Part shown: in pieces, positions 25,963-35,145 of the stretch
Position numbering within the stretch: the first letter of the stretch is position 1
Layout: each line of letters opens with the position of its first letter
From: Colwellia ponticola
GTDB taxonomy: Bacteria > Pseudomonadota > Gammaproteobacteria > Enterobacterales > Alteromonadaceae
Reading direction: 5' to 3'
DNA: 64,000 bases
Assembly (NCBI RefSeq): GCF_005885605.1
Contig: NZ_SZVP01000011.1
Span: 1-64,000, forward strand
Position numbers and translations under genes: made by a program
Notes under the pieces: generated by a model
Seen by the model: the letters and a program-made list of their open reading frames with translations, nothing else
Told to the model about the DNA's origin: nothing
Databases searched by the model: none

Positions 25963-27480
25963 GTGCAAGATATTGTTGATAGTATTAACGGTGTTATTTG
26001 GAGCCCCGCGCTCATTTATTTGTGTTTAGGCGCAGGCTTATTTTTTACCGTGTTAACTCGCTTTGTGCAAGTACGCCATTTTAGTGAAATGTGTCGGTTA
26101 TTACTCTCAGGTAAAAGCTCTGAAAAAGGTATATCCTCTTTTCAAGCGTTAGCTGTGTCTTTATCAGGTCGTGTTGGTACCGGTAATATTGCCGGTGTTG
26201 CTACCGCTATTGGTTTTGGTGGTCCTGGTGCTGTTTTTTGGATGTGGGTAGTTGCCTTTTTTGGTGCTGCTACGGCGTATATTGAATCAACCAATGCGCA
26301 AATTTATAAAGAAGAAGAAGACGGTTTTTATCGTGGGGGTCCTGCCTATTACATAGAAAAAGCGATGGGGCAAAAATGGTACGCATGGATATTTGCCATC
26401 GCGACTACTTTTGCCTGTGGCTTAATGCTACCTATGGTGCAGTCAAATGGTATTGGCGAAGCTATTACCATGGTATTTGGGCAGGGCGATACCATAGAAA
26501 CTGCGCTAGGTACGTTAAGTATGGTTAAAGTTTATACCGCAACGGCCATTGTATTGTTACTCGGTTTTATCATTTTTGGTGGCGTTAAACGTATTGCCAA
26601 CTTTACTCAAGTGGTGGTGCCTTTTATGGCGCTTGCTTATATTTTAGTATCATTGGTTATCATTGGCTTAAGTATCGACAGATTACCAGCCGTATTTATG
26701 ATGATTATTAATGATGCTTTTAACCCGATGGCAGGTGTTGGCGCCGCTATTGGTTGGGGCGTTAAACGAGGCGTTTATTCAAATGAAGCAGGACAAGGCA
26801 CTGGACCGCATGCCGCCGCTGCCGCTGAAGTTGAGCATCCCGCGCAACAAGGACTAGTACAAGCGTTTTCAGTGTATATAGATACCTTATTTGTTTGTTC
26901 AGCGACCGCCTTTATGATTTTAATCACCGGTGCGTACAATGTTCATGGCGTAGGCGAGGTATTTTTAGTGCATAATATTGCTGCAGATGTTGCCGCTAAT
27001 AGCCCAGCTTTTACGCAACTTGCTGTTGAAAGTGTCTTTAGTGGTGTAGGCAAACCCTTTGTCGCCATAGCACTGTTTTTCTTTGCCTTTACCACTATTT
27101 TGGCTTACTACTTTATTGCTGAAAACAATGTCTATTACATTCGACGCACGTTTAAGGTACCAGTACTGAATTTAGCGTTAAAAATAATGCTAATTAGTGC
27201 GACATTTTACGGTACGGTAAAAGCCGCTGATTTAGCTTGGGCTATGGGTGATATTGGCGTAGGTATGATGGCATGGCTTAATATCATCGGTATTATTATC
27301 ATTTTCTTTATGTCAAAACCTGCTATTAAAGCGTTAAAAGATTATGAAGCCCAACAGCAAGCTGGCGTCGAACATTTTACTTTTAATCCTAAAGCATTGG
27401 GGATTGATAATGCTACCTTCTGGGAATCGCGTCTTGCTAAACAAAAGGCTAATACAGCAAAAGTAATCGATAAAAGTTAA
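25963..27480 (+). CDS. sodium:alanine/glycine symporter, AGCS family
   Basis: 505 residues with about eleven helices. Family signatures: FQALAVSLSGRVGTGNIAGVATAIGFGGPGAVFWMW, GGPAYYIEKAMG, AIGWGVKRGVYSNEAGQGTGPHAAAAA and FFFAFTTILAYYFIAENNVYY. AGCS proteins import alanine or glycine with Na+. A GTG start at 25963 follows AAGGAG. I looked for a glycine riboswitch in the 180-base leader and did not find one. A strong terminator follows, so it is monocistronic. Confidence 0.92.
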   Translation: MQDIVDSINGVIWSPALIYLCLGAGLFFTVLTRFVQVRHFSEMCRLLLSGKSSEKGISSFQALAVSLSGRVGTGNIAGVATAIGFGGPGAVFWMWVVAFFGAATAYIESTNAQIYKEEEDGFYRGGPAYYIEKAMGQKWYAWIFAIATTFACGLMLPMVQSNGIGEAITMVFGQGDTIETALGTLSMVKVYTATAIVLLLGFIIFGGVKRIANFTQVVVPFMALAYILVSLVIIGLSIDRLPAVFMMIINDAFNPMAGVGAAIGWGVKRGVYSNEAGQGTGPHAAAAAEVEHPAQQGLVQAFSVYIDTLFVCSATAFMILITGAYNVHGVGEVFLVHNIAADVAANSPAFTQLAVESVFSGVGKPFVAIALFFFAFTTILAYYFIAENNVYYIRRTFKVPVLNLALKIMLISATFYGTVKAADLAWAMGDIGVGMMAWLNIIGIIIIFFMSKPAIKALKDYEAQQQAGVEHFTFNPKALGIDNATFWESRLAKQKANTAKVIDKS

Positions 27481-27501
27481 TATCAATAGCTGTTATTTGT
27501 T

Positions 27502-27531
27502 AAAAAGTCGCTCACCTTGAGCGACTTTTTT
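27502..27531. terminator. rho-independent terminator of the AGCS symporter gene
   Basis: AAAAAGTCGCTCA pairs with TGAGCGACTTTTTT over a tiny loop, 20 bases after the stop codon. The A- and T-runs make it effective in both directions. Confidence 0.9.
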
Positions 27532-27643
27532 GTTTAGCTTATTTGTGTTATTCAATTGCTAGGACTAGTGAAATAGCTGAATAGGTCAGGTATACTAGGC
27601 AAAATTAAAACATACCACTAACACATTAACGCAGAGTAACTCA

Positions 27644-27973
27644 ATGGCCGTTATTAATTGTCCTAGTTGTAAGAAGAAAGTTTCTGATAAAGCAAAACAC
27701 TGTAACCATTGTCATATCAACTTATCTGAACTTGACTCAGCGCAACTTGCCAGTATCAACCGGGTAACACTCATTAATAAAACCCAACGTTTGATGAATT
27801 ATTCTTTTATCGCTATGTTATTATTTTGTGGCGGCTTTTTCTTTATGTTTAGTGAAAGTGTCGCGCCGAACAGTTGGCAATATAATCTAGCGATGCTTAG
27901 CACTATTATTGGTTTTGTTATGTATATTATTATACGCGCCATGTTACTTTTTACTAAGCGTAAAGCACGCTAA
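27644..27973 (+). CDS. zinc-ribbon membrane protein
   Basis: 109 residues. The N-terminus has a zinc ribbon: CPSCKKKVSDKAKHCNHC (two C-x-x-C pairs, residues 5-22). Two helices follow (about 51-69 and 80-100). Such proteins are common and uncharacterised; the zinc ribbon is probably cytoplasmic. It stands alone between two transcription units. Confidence 0.75.
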   Translation: MAVINCPSCKKKVSDKAKHCNHCHINLSELDSAQLASINRVTLINKTQRLMNYSFIAMLLFCGGFFFMFSESVAPNSWQYNLAMLSTIIGFVMYIIIRAMLLFTKRKAR

Positions 27974-28059
27974 CATCAGCTATTACAAGCTATGACGGAG
28001 CAAACAATCGCCATAAAAGAGCATTTGCAAGAGTTAACACAAACGAACAGTTTATAACG

Positions 28060-28075
28060 TATATCAAACGGATTA
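28060..28075. repeat. 16-bp dispersed intergenic motif, copy 2
   Basis: TATATCAAACGGATTA is the exact reverse complement of 15634-15649. Both copies lie in short gaps upstream of genes. Confidence 0.5.
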
Positions 28076-28160
28076 ATAACTAACAAGCGATCGAAAAGTG
28101 ATCAAAAAATTAATCTCACTGGTATAATCTACTACTTATTATCTCGGACTCGGAATCGTA

Positions 28161-28484
28161 ATGGATTTAATTAATACCATAGATGCTATGTCAACGGACA
28201 TGTATTTACGCTTAAAGTGTGCTGCTGAAACAGGTAAATGGCCTGAAGGTACCGTGGTTGACGAAGCACAACGCGCCACCGCATTACAATTGACCATGGC
28301 TTATCAAGCGAGGCATTTAGATAACCATGACATGCTTACTATAGGCGCTGATGGTCATATCATTGAAAAAAATAAACGGCAATTAAAGGCAGAGTTTTCC
28401 AATAATAAGCCTGAAGAAGATCTCAAAAGCTGTAGTAAACCCACACAAGCGGATATCGCTTATTTCAGTAACAATGAACTTTAA
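28161..28484 (+). CDS. YeaC-like DUF1315 protein
   Basis: 107 residues, soluble. The N-terminal DUF1315 pattern is clear: TIDAMSTDMYLRLKCAAETGKWPEGTVV, then QRATALQLTMAYQARHL, followed by a short tail. E. coli YeaC is of unknown function. It precedes the DUF349 gene by 53 bases in the same orientation and is probably co-transcribed. Confidence 0.85.
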   Translation: MDLINTIDAMSTDMYLRLKCAAETGKWPEGTVVDEAQRATALQLTMAYQARHLDNHDMLTIGADGHIIEKNKRQLKAEFSNNKPEEDLKSCSKPTQADIAYFSNNEL

Positions 28485-28537
28485 AGCAGCACCTAAAGCG
28501 CGTTTGTTAATTTCCTATTGATTGAACTAAAGTAACT

Positions 28538-31405
28538 ATGATCTTTTCCAAATTATTTAAAACCAAAGCAAAGTGGCTTCACAAAGAAGCCGCTGTGCGT
28601 ATTAGCGCAGTTAATGATGAATTATCTGCTGATAATCCAGAGCAATTAACTATATTAACGGATCTTATTAACGAAGATGATAGTGAGTTAGTCCGCCGAG
28701 CTGCTTTGATTAAAGTAGGAACGTTTGAATCTTACCTAGCAGCAAGTCGTGATAATAACCAAGTGAAAGTAAAACAGTTTGCAGGTAAACAAGTACATGA
28801 TATTTTAGCGACCGATCATAATGTCGTTATCAGCGCCGAGCGGAAAAAAACGCTATTAGCTGAAGAAGAAAAAACACCATTGCTTAGCTTAGCTTTATTA
28901 GAAGCCTGGTTAGCCCATGAGCAAGATATTGTCATTATGATTATGCTTTATCAGCTTATTAGTGCGCGTAAAACCACGATGCACTTAATAACACATAGCT
29001 TTAGTCAAAAACAACATCCTGACTTTCAAGCCTACTTACTTAATCAAGTTGATGACACTAAAGTATTAGAAAAATTAAGTAAAAAAGCTTGTAATGATGC
29101 GTTAGCGCAACAAATTCAAGATAAGCTTACTGCGATAAAAGCAGCGGCAGAAAAACCACAAAAGTTAACGAAACAAATTCAACTGATCTTAGCTAAACTT
29201 CAGGCGCTAAAAGAGGTGAGCGATTACAGTGTTTATAAAAAACGTAGGACATTATTAGTGAATGAATGGCAAACACTTACGCCAGAGTTCGATGTATTTA
29301 CGAGTGAAGAAGCTGCTACGTTGACTGAAAAATACCAAACGATAATCACACAATTAGAAAAATTATTTGTTGTAAAAGCAGAAGAATATAAACAACAAAT
29401 TATTAGTGATAAGTTAGCGCATGATAAGCAGCAAGACAAAAAATTGTTTAGTCAGCAACTTAATCAAATAAGCCAAGGTATTACCACGGCTGTTTTTGCC
29501 AGTGAAAAAATTCAAGAAGTAGAGTTTAACCGTTTGTTACGTCAGTTAAAAACAGACATTAACGCCTCAGTGCTTAATAAAGAAGAGCAACAGGTTTTTA
29601 TTGTACAAGTGGAACAACTCACTAAACGTTTAGATGAAGTACCTGAAATTGCGGAATCAGTTAGTCAAGCGACGCATTTAATTTCAAAAATATCACAATT
29701 AACCTTACCTAAATCATTAACGGAATTAAACGATCGTCAACAAACCTACCATGATTGGTTAGCAGCGTGGCGCGTTGTTGAGCAAAAAACGTCAGGTATT
29801 TTGCCTGAATCGATTGTTCAATCTCAAAAAGAAATAGTCACGACTTGGCAAAGTGGTTTAAAAACCCTACAGAGTCAGCAAAAAGATTTGTTTTTTCAAC
29901 ATAAAAAAAGGTTACAAGACATAAAACGCTTACTGAGTAACGGTAAGTACAAGGTGTGTTTTGGTTTATTTAAAGGTGTAAAAGAGAGTATTGACCAGCT
30001 ATCTGTGCAACAACAACAGCAATTACAGCGTGATTTTGACCAAGTAAACGAAAAAATGGTCGAGCTTAGTGATTGGGAGCATTATATTGCCACACCACGT
30101 AAGCAAGAGTTATTACAGGCTATTCAAACCTTGGTTGACACACCACTTGATAACCCGAACGAACAAGCAGCAAAAGTGAAAGCGTACCGTAATACCTGGA
30201 ACTCGTTAGGCCACGCTGATGAAGATATTGATAAACAATTAAATGAACAATTTAATCAGCTGTGTGAACAAGCCTTTACTCCTTGTCGTTTATTTTACGC
30301 CGAGCAAGATAAAATGCGCATTGAGCATTTAGCGCAACGTCAAAAAATACTGGTAAAAGCAGAGCAACTGGTGAATCAACTTAACGCGTCACAAGAAGAC
30401 AATACGGTAGATTTTAAAAAACTTGATGGTCAACTTAATAATTTACAACAGCAATGGAATACTGCTGGTGACGTTGATCGTAACCAATATAAAAAATTAC
30501 AAGGACAGTTTAAAAGTATTACTAGCCCGATTAAAAGTGCGATTAGTGCTTTTCATGTGAGTAATGCCACAAAAAAACAAGCGTTGATCCTTGATGCACA
30601 AGCGTTATTGAACGAGGAAGACGTATTAGCAGCCATTGAAGACGCTAAACGATTACAGCAAACGTGGCGTGAAATAGGTTTTGCTGGTAATCATCAAGAA
30701 AACCAATTGTGGCAGCAATTTCGCCAAGTAAATGATGAATTATTTGCGAAAAGGCAGCAGTTTAAATCGGATCAACAAGCGACATTATCGACTCAACAAC
30801 AAGCACTTTTTGATCAAGTCGTGCATATTGAAGCGACTTTTAACGACTTAGCCCGCGATGATGTAAAAGCATTACACCTTGTTGAACAACAAGCTCAAAG
30901 CTTACTTACCGAGGTTATTGCCAGTAAACCAGTGATTAAAGCAGTGGTTGTGCGCCTTGAAAAGCTTATCAATAATATTGCGCAAAAAATTAAAAGTGAA
31001 CATCAAGTTAAAGCGGCTAAAAACTGGTCTAACTTATTTGAATTGTTGACCTTACAAGCACAGAAAAACCAAGATATTGAAGTATTACAAGCCTCTAGTG
31101 GCTTTAATGAGCTGACAGGCTTTTGGCAAAAGCGTTTGCAAGAGCAGCTTAAATTAACCCAGAAAGTTCAAGGTAGTGCTCGTTTTGATCAAACCTTAGC
31201 CATTGAAATATTAGGTAAAAGCGATTCACCAGCAGAGTTAGCTGAGCAACGTTTGCAAGTGCAAGTAAAATTAATGCAAGAGCAAATGTTATCGGGTGCT
31301 GAAATTGACTTATCTCAACTGTTGGTTGATTGGTTAATGTTAGGTACGCTTAGCCAAGATGACTTGCCGTTAATTGCACGCTTACAGCCTATTTATTGCC
31401 TGTAG
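28538..31405 (+). CDS. large DUF349 repeat protein
   Basis: 955 residues, almost entirely helical and Gln/Lys/Glu-rich. Its C-terminal two thirds contain several DUF349 units, recognised by W-x-x-x-G-x-x-x-x-x-x-x-L patterns such as YRNTWNSLGHADEDIDKQL, QQQWNTAGDVDRNQYKKL and LQQTWREIGFAGNHQENQLW. The N-terminus has HEAT-like text (NDELSADNPEQLTILTDLI). No enzymatic motif or membrane helix is present. A structural or scaffolding role is likely but unproven. Two hairpins follow the stop codon. Confidence 0.82.
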   Translation: MIFSKLFKTKAKWLHKEAAVRISAVNDELSADNPEQLTILTDLINEDDSELVRRAALIKVGTFESYLAASRDNNQVKVKQFAGKQVHDILATDHNVVISAERKKTLLAEEEKTPLLSLALLEAWLAHEQDIVIMIMLYQLISARKTTMHLITHSFSQKQHPDFQAYLLNQVDDTKVLEKLSKKACNDALAQQIQDKLTAIKAAAEKPQKLTKQIQLILAKLQALKEVSDYSVYKKRRTLLVNEWQTLTPEFDVFTSEEAATLTEKYQTIITQLEKLFVVKAEEYKQQIISDKLAHDKQQDKKLFSQQLNQISQGITTAVFASEKIQEVEFNRLLRQLKTDINASVLNKEEQQVFIVQVEQLTKRLDEVPEIAESVSQATHLISKISQLTLPKSLTELNDRQQTYHDWLAAWRVVEQKTSGILPESIVQSQKEIVTTWQSGLKTLQSQQKDLFFQHKKRLQDIKRLLSNGKYKVCFGLFKGVKESIDQLSVQQQQQLQRDFDQVNEKMVELSDWEHYIATPRKQELLQAIQTLVDTPLDNPNEQAAKVKAYRNTWNSLGHADEDIDKQLNEQFNQLCEQAFTPCRLFYAEQDKMRIEHLAQRQKILVKAEQLVNQLNASQEDNTVDFKKLDGQLNNLQQQWNTAGDVDRNQYKKLQGQFKSITSPIKSAISAFHVSNATKKQALILDAQALLNEEDVLAAIEDAKRLQQTWREIGFAGNHQENQLWQQFRQVNDELFAKRQQFKSDQQATLSTQQQALFDQVVHIEATFNDLARDDVKALHLVEQQAQSLLTEVIASKPVIKAVVVRLEKLINNIAQKIKSEHQVKAAKNWSNLFELLTLQAQKNQDIEVLQASSGFNELTGFWQKRLQEQLKLTQKVQGSARFDQTLAIEILGKSDSPAELAEQRLQVQVKLMQEQMLSGAEIDLSQLLVDWLMLGTLSQDDLPLIARLQPIYCL

Positions 31406-31421
31406 TGTTAGGTTAAAAAAG

Positions 31422-31445
31422 CCTTAGCAAAAATTTTTGCTAAGG
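31422..31445. terminator. 12-bp palindromic hairpin after the DUF349 gene
   Basis: CCTTAGCAAAAA followed directly by TTTTTGCTAAGG forms a perfect palindrome. It is 16 bases after the stop codon and precedes a second, stronger terminator at 31454, so the pair forms a tandem termination region. Confidence 0.6.
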
Positions 31446-31453
31446 AGTAAATT

Positions 31454-31490
31454 AAAAAGCTAATAACGTTATTGTTATTAGCTTTTTTTT
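31454..31490. terminator. rho-independent terminator, second of a tandem pair
   Basis: AAAAAGCTAATAAC (31454-31467) pairs with GTTATTAGCTTTTT (31474-31487) and ends in a run of eight Ts. It is a classic bidirectional terminator. Confidence 0.9.
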
Positions 31491-31599
31491 ATACGTTTTT
31501 TTAAAGAGACAGTTAATTTATTTAATTACTTTATTTATCTGGTACTACCACGTAATCTAATCGTCCGTTTTACTGATAACATTTGTAAGAGAAACAGCT

Positions 31600-32124
31600 A
31601 TGTACCCGTATATTAAGTTGATTGCGACCCTATTTAAGGGCAAGTATCGTTCGACGATGAATTTAGATGAGAAGAGCGTAATACACTGTCGCGCTGGTTT
31701 AACCGATATTGATATGTTTGTTGAGCTCAACAATGCTCGTCATTTAACTTATATGGAACTTGGCCGTTGGGACTTTTCTGCACGTACTGGCTTTCTCGAT
31801 CTGATGAAAAAACACAAATGGGCGGTTGCTGTTGGTGGTGCTAGTGTCCGCTATCGCCGAAGAATAGGTTTTTTGCAAAAATTTACCGTCACTACACAGC
31901 TTATTTGCCATGACGGACGCTGGTTTTATTTTTTACAAGAAACGCATATGAAAGGTAATATTTGCTCATCGGCATTAATTAAAGCGGCGACTACCTCGAA
32001 GCAGGGTTTAGTACCGGCAACTGAAGTACTGGCCGCGTATGATAAGCCTATTCCCAGTTTTGACGTACCTGACTGGGTTAATGCTTGGATAGATGCAGAA
32101 AGCCAGCGACCTTGGCCGCAGTAA
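31600..32124 (+). CDS. THEM6-like hot-dog thioesterase family protein
   Basis: 174 residues with a single hot-dog domain. IHCRAGLTDIDMFVELNNARHLTYMELGRWDFSARTG is the conserved N-terminal strand and helix of the 4HBT_2/THEM6 group; RRRIGFLQKFTVTTQLICHDGRWFYFLQE follows. The N-rich turn with the catalytic-like Asp is present. Likely hydrolyses a fatty acyl-CoA, but the substrate is unknown. It is monocistronic. Confidence 0.8.
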   Translation: MYPYIKLIATLFKGKYRSTMNLDEKSVIHCRAGLTDIDMFVELNNARHLTYMELGRWDFSARTGFLDLMKKHKWAVAVGGASVRYRRRIGFLQKFTVTTQLICHDGRWFYFLQETHMKGNICSSALIKAATTSKQGLVPATEVLAAYDKPIPSFDVPDWVNAWIDAESQRPWPQ

Positions 32125-32242
32125 CATGCCTTTATAATAACTACAGTATCGTTAAGCTAGGTATAAATAGCATAAAATAGTAGAGCAAAGATAACACTAG
32201 TGTGGTACGAGAATAAAGCGATAATAAAATGAGAGCGGAGCA

Positions 32243-32752
32243 ATGACACAAACAAACAAGATAATAATTAGAGCAGTACAAGCACAAGATGCGAGCAGTA
32301 TTTGTGATATTTATAATGAATACATTAAAAATACCGTGGTTACCTTTGAAGAAGAGCCTATTAGCGCTGCTGAGATTGTTAAGCGCATCACGCAGATCAC
32401 CGCAGACGGATTACCGTGGTTGGTAGCGCAAGACCCACAAGGTAATGTTATTGGTTATGCTTACGCAGCTAAATGGCGAGATAGGTTTTCTTTTCGCTTT
32501 ACTGTTGAAATTACTGTTTATTTACCAGCTAATCAAACCTCAAAAGGTCTAGGCACTCAATTATATCGAATATTGTTTAAGGAACTTAAAGCGAGAAAAA
32601 TTCACAGCGCAATTGGCGGTATCACTTTACCCAATGCGGCTAGCGTTGCCTTACATGAAAAGTTTGGAATGGTGAAAGTAGGTCATTTTGCAGAAGTAGG
32701 CTTAAAGTTTGGTCGTTGGTTAGATGTTGGTTTCTGGCAAGTAACACTGTAG
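32243..32752 (+). CDS. GNAT acetyltransferase, phosphinothricin-acetyltransferase-like
   Basis: 169 residues. The domain reads IRAVQAQDASSICDIYNEY, TFEEEPISAAEI, GNVIGYAYAAKWRDRFSFRFTVEITVYL and an acetyl-CoA loop SKGLGTQLYRILF, ending with HEKFGMVKVGHFAEVGLKFGRWLDVGFWQ. This is the Pat/YncA pattern. Such enzymes acetylate amino-acid analogues such as methionine sulfoximine. GAGCGGAG precedes the ATG. Confidence 0.88.
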   Translation: MTQTNKIIIRAVQAQDASSICDIYNEYIKNTVVTFEEEPISAAEIVKRITQITADGLPWLVAQDPQGNVIGYAYAAKWRDRFSFRFTVEITVYLPANQTSKGLGTQLYRILFKELKARKIHSAIGGITLPNAASVALHEKFGMVKVGHFAEVGLKFGRWLDVGFWQVTL

Positions 32753-33017
32753 TTATTTATATCTACAGTAAAAGCCAGCATAATGTTTGTTGAGGGTAGT
32801 TTTGATACGCCAACACTAAATTGATCATTGTGATGCGCCTCATTATACGTAAGGAGTTAGTAAGGAACTGTTTTTGTTAGGCGTCATTGTGTAGAATCCA
32901 CCTATTACTTTATTATCATGTGATTATTATTTTACCTATCTTGTGGTAAATAATGGCTTACAAGCAGTAAAGGTAACTAATGATACTTTCTTTTTCTTTT
33001 TTAAATGACTCAAATAA

Positions 33018-33902
33018 ATGACTAATATAACAATAGCAACACATAACGGTAACTTTCATGCGGATGATGTTTTTAGTATCGCGGCACTTAAGCATATTTT
33101 CCCTACTTTTACGCTAATACGTACCCGTGATTTAAGTCAAATTGCTCAAGCTGATATTGTTATTGATGTGGGTGGTGAATATGACGCGAAAGCAGGGCGC
33201 TTTGACCATCATCAACGTGGCGGTGCCGGTGAGCGTGAAAATGGTATTCCTTATTCCTCATTTGGTTTGGTGTGGCAACAATACGGTTTAGAAATATGCC
33301 AAGGTAATCAAGATGTTGCTAATGCAGTGGATGCTGGATTAGTGTCAACAATTGATGCGATTGATTGTGGTTATGTTGAAGGTGTAGCCAAAGGTGTAAA
33401 TCAAGGTATTAGTCTTAGTCAAACCATTTCAATGTTTAACCCTACTTGGCAAGAAGACAGCCACGTTGATAGCTGTTTTGATGAAGCGGTTGCTTTTGCT
33501 AGTCGTGTTTTAACACGTTTTGTTGCCTCAGCGCACGGTGGTATAAGTGCTAAAGTGATTGTTGCAAAAGCGATAGAAAATGCTGAAGATGCGCGTGTGA
33601 TTGTCTTAGATAAATATATCCCATGGAAAAGAACGGTTCATGCTTTATCAACCGAGGCTTTATATATGGTTTATCCATCTCAATCTGGGCAATGGCGTAT
33701 TCAAACCGTACCGGTTGAACCAGGATCGTTTGAAGACAGAAAGTCATTACCTAAAGAGTGGGCTGGTTTATCTGATCAAGCACTTCAAGACGTTACCGGT
33801 ATTGACGACGCCATGTTTTGTCATAATGGTTTATTTATTGCTGGCTCTGAGTCTTTTGCCAGCACCATGAAAATGGCAACCATGGCGTTAGAAGCAGAAT
33901 AG
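33018..33902 (+). CDS. MYG1 family protein (UPF0160)
   Basis: 294 residues. The DHH-like metal motifs are in IATHNGNFHADDVFSIAAL (His, Asp-Asp) and GRFDHHQRGGAGERENGIPYSSFGLVW; GYVEGV and NAVDAGLVSTIDAIDCG follow. MYG1 in eukaryotes is a 3'-5' RNA exonuclease; the bacterial role is not settled. A nearby in-frame-unrelated ATG at 33005 opens a six-codon frame that overlaps this start, which is probably chance. Length is normal for the bacterial family. Confidence 0.88.
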   Translation: MTNITIATHNGNFHADDVFSIAALKHIFPTFTLIRTRDLSQIAQADIVIDVGGEYDAKAGRFDHHQRGGAGERENGIPYSSFGLVWQQYGLEICQGNQDVANAVDAGLVSTIDAIDCGYVEGVAKGVNQGISLSQTISMFNPTWQEDSHVDSCFDEAVAFASRVLTRFVASAHGGISAKVIVAKAIENAEDARVIVLDKYIPWKRTVHALSTEALYMVYPSQSGQWRIQTVPVEPGSFEDRKSLPKEWAGLSDQALQDVTGIDDAMFCHNGLFIAGSESFASTMKMATMALEAE

Positions 33903-33975
33903 CATCATAAAAAGTCAAAGACGTAATGATATATTTAAACGTTATGTCTTTTGATTATTTTGGAGATTATAAACA

Positions 33976-34173
33976 ATGAATCAATTAACGAAACAAGCCA
34001 TTTATTGTCCTTATTGTGGAGAAAGCATTAAAGTGCTGATTGATTCAACCGATATAGATCAGCAATACATTGAAGATTGCCAAGTCTGTTGTCGACCGAT
34101 TAACTTTCTAGTCGCTGATAACGGTGACGGCGAATTTACCGTGAATGTTTATAGTGATGATGACGCGTTTTAG
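33976..34173 (+). CDS. CPXCG cysteine-rich small protein
   Basis: 65 residues. YCPYCGESIKVLID and DCQVCCRPINFLV give the paired cysteines of the CPXCG family, a predicted zinc-binding small protein found in many gammaproteobacteria. The acidic tail (DGEFTVNVYSDDDAF) is typical. GGAG precedes the ATG. It follows MYG1 by 73 bases. Confidence 0.85.
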   Translation: MNQLTKQAIYCPYCGESIKVLIDSTDIDQQYIEDCQVCCRPINFLVADNGDGEFTVNVYSDDDAF

Positions 34174-34179
34174 TCAGTT

Positions 34180-34214
34180 ACTCTCTAGTTAAGGGGCGTT
34201 AAGCGCTAGAGAGT
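34180..34214. repeat. 9-bp inverted repeat
   Basis: ACTCTCTAG (34180-34188) pairs with CTAGAGAGT (34206-34214) around a 17-base loop. It begins seven bases after the CPXCG stop codon. A T-run is absent, so it is a possible weak terminator. Confidence 0.45.
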
Positions 34215-34422
34215 GGTTACTCATGGTTAGACAAAATTTCTTGCATTGTGATGGTATAAAACCTAACATTAACGCGTGTTTTTTGAGCGCAATAACTAAA
34301 ACAGGTTAAACATTTATAATTGTTACATAAATTAACTTAATATTTGTACTAAAGAGTAGCATTCTGTCTCAGTTTAGATTAAATTTGCCCATTAAATTTA
34401 TTACAGTTAACAAGAGCGCCTT

Positions 34423-34662
34423 ATGTTAGAAAATACTCTCCCACAACTCGAACAACTGATCGAAGATATCATCAAAAAAAATAACCAGCTTAAAAGTCAG
34501 GTTGCAGAACTTGAGCAGCAAAAATCAGCGCTTATTGATGAAAATGAAATCTTACAACTTGAAGCACTTGACGGTGAAGAAAAACAGAAGCAAACCAACA
34601 CCGTATTAACCAGCCTATTAGGCAAATTACAAAGTGTAGAAGACTCAGCAGAGGTTAATTAA
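34423..34662 (+). CDS. TIGR02449-type coiled-coil protein, ZapB-like
   Basis: 79 residues, almost wholly coiled coil: LEQLIEDIIKKNNQLKSQV, then QKSALIDENEILQLEAL. This short family is usually found directly before zapA and is sometimes annotated as ZapB-like. Its stop codon overlaps the zapA start (TAATG), so both are translated together, which supports a role at the division ring. Confidence 0.8.
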   Translation: MLENTLPQLEQLIEDIIKKNNQLKSQVAELEQQKSALIDENEILQLEALDGEEKQKQTNTVLTSLLGKLQSVEDSAEVN

Positions 34663-34955
34663 TGATTGCTGAAGACTCTAAAGGTATCAGCATTGAAATT
34701 ATGGGCAAGCAACATCAGTTCTCTTGCTCAGCTGAACAAGCAGAGGATTTAAATCAAGCCGCTAATAACCTTGCGGTTATGTGTGCTGATATTAAGAAAA
34801 AAAACAGTATGGTTAATAGCGAGCGTGCTTTGTTAGTCGCGTCAATTAATTTAAGTTATTCTTTATTAATGGCAAACAACAAACTTAAGCACTCTCAACA
34901 TGGGCAAAATGCTTTAATTTCTACATTAAAAAGCGCCTTATATAAAACAGAATAA
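34662..34955 (+). CDS. zapA: cell division protein ZapA
   Basis: 97 residues. The N-terminal ISIEIMGKQHQFSC strand, the EQAEDLNQAANNLAVMCADIKKKNSM segment and the C-terminal helix ALLVASINLSYSLLMANNKL are the ZapA pattern. ZapA bundles FtsZ filaments and stabilises the Z-ring. In many gammaproteobacteria 6S RNA lies right after zapA; here only a strong terminator hairpin follows, then minCDE. Confidence 0.9.
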   Translation: MIAEDSKGISIEIMGKQHQFSCSAEQAEDLNQAANNLAVMCADIKKKNSMVNSERALLVASINLSYSLLMANNKLKHSQHGQNALISTLKSALYKTE

Positions 34956-35032
34956 TTGTTGAAGTTGTTGTTTATAGTAGTTTATTTGAAAATTACGCGA
35001 CAACTATTATTCAACATAACCATGCTTTCAAC

Positions 35033-35079
35033 AGCACCGCGATAACCTCTTTGTTATCGCGGTGCTATTGACTATTTTT
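35033..35079 (+). terminator. terminator after zapA
   Basis: AGCACCGCGATAAC (35033-35046) pairs perfectly with GTTATCGCGGTGCT (35053-35066) over a six-base loop. A T-run begins at 35075 after a nine-base gap. It is the most GC-rich hairpin in the division cluster. Confidence 0.75.
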
Positions 35080-35084
35080 AACAC

Positions 35085-35132
35085 TAGGTAGATTTAATTC
35101 TAGGGAGTTAATTCTAGGTAGTTAATATTTAG
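35085..35132 (+). repeat. 14-bp tandem repeat directly upstream of minC
   Basis: Near-identical units TTAATTCTAGGGAG, TTAATTCTAGGTAG and a diverged TTAATATTTAGG run in tandem, preceded by a partial CTAGGTAG. Each unit carries an AGG/GGAG-like ribosome-site sequence. The last unit provides the AGGA before the minC start at 35146. Confidence 0.7.
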
Positions 35133-35145
35133 GAAAGCTTTCACT

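Noticed and set aside
27992-28057. 21-residue open frame starting MTEQTIAIKEHL
   Set aside because: Too short and without a partner or convincing ribosome site; probably chance.
33005-33025. Upstream six-codon frame overlapping the MYG1 start as a regulatory peptide
   Set aside because: Arises from a short repeat of ATGACT; no ribosome site distinct from that of MYG1.
34956-35145. 6S RNA gene after zapA
   Set aside because: The gap is under 200 bases and is occupied by a terminator and tandem repeats. No long interrupted hairpin of the 6S kind is present.
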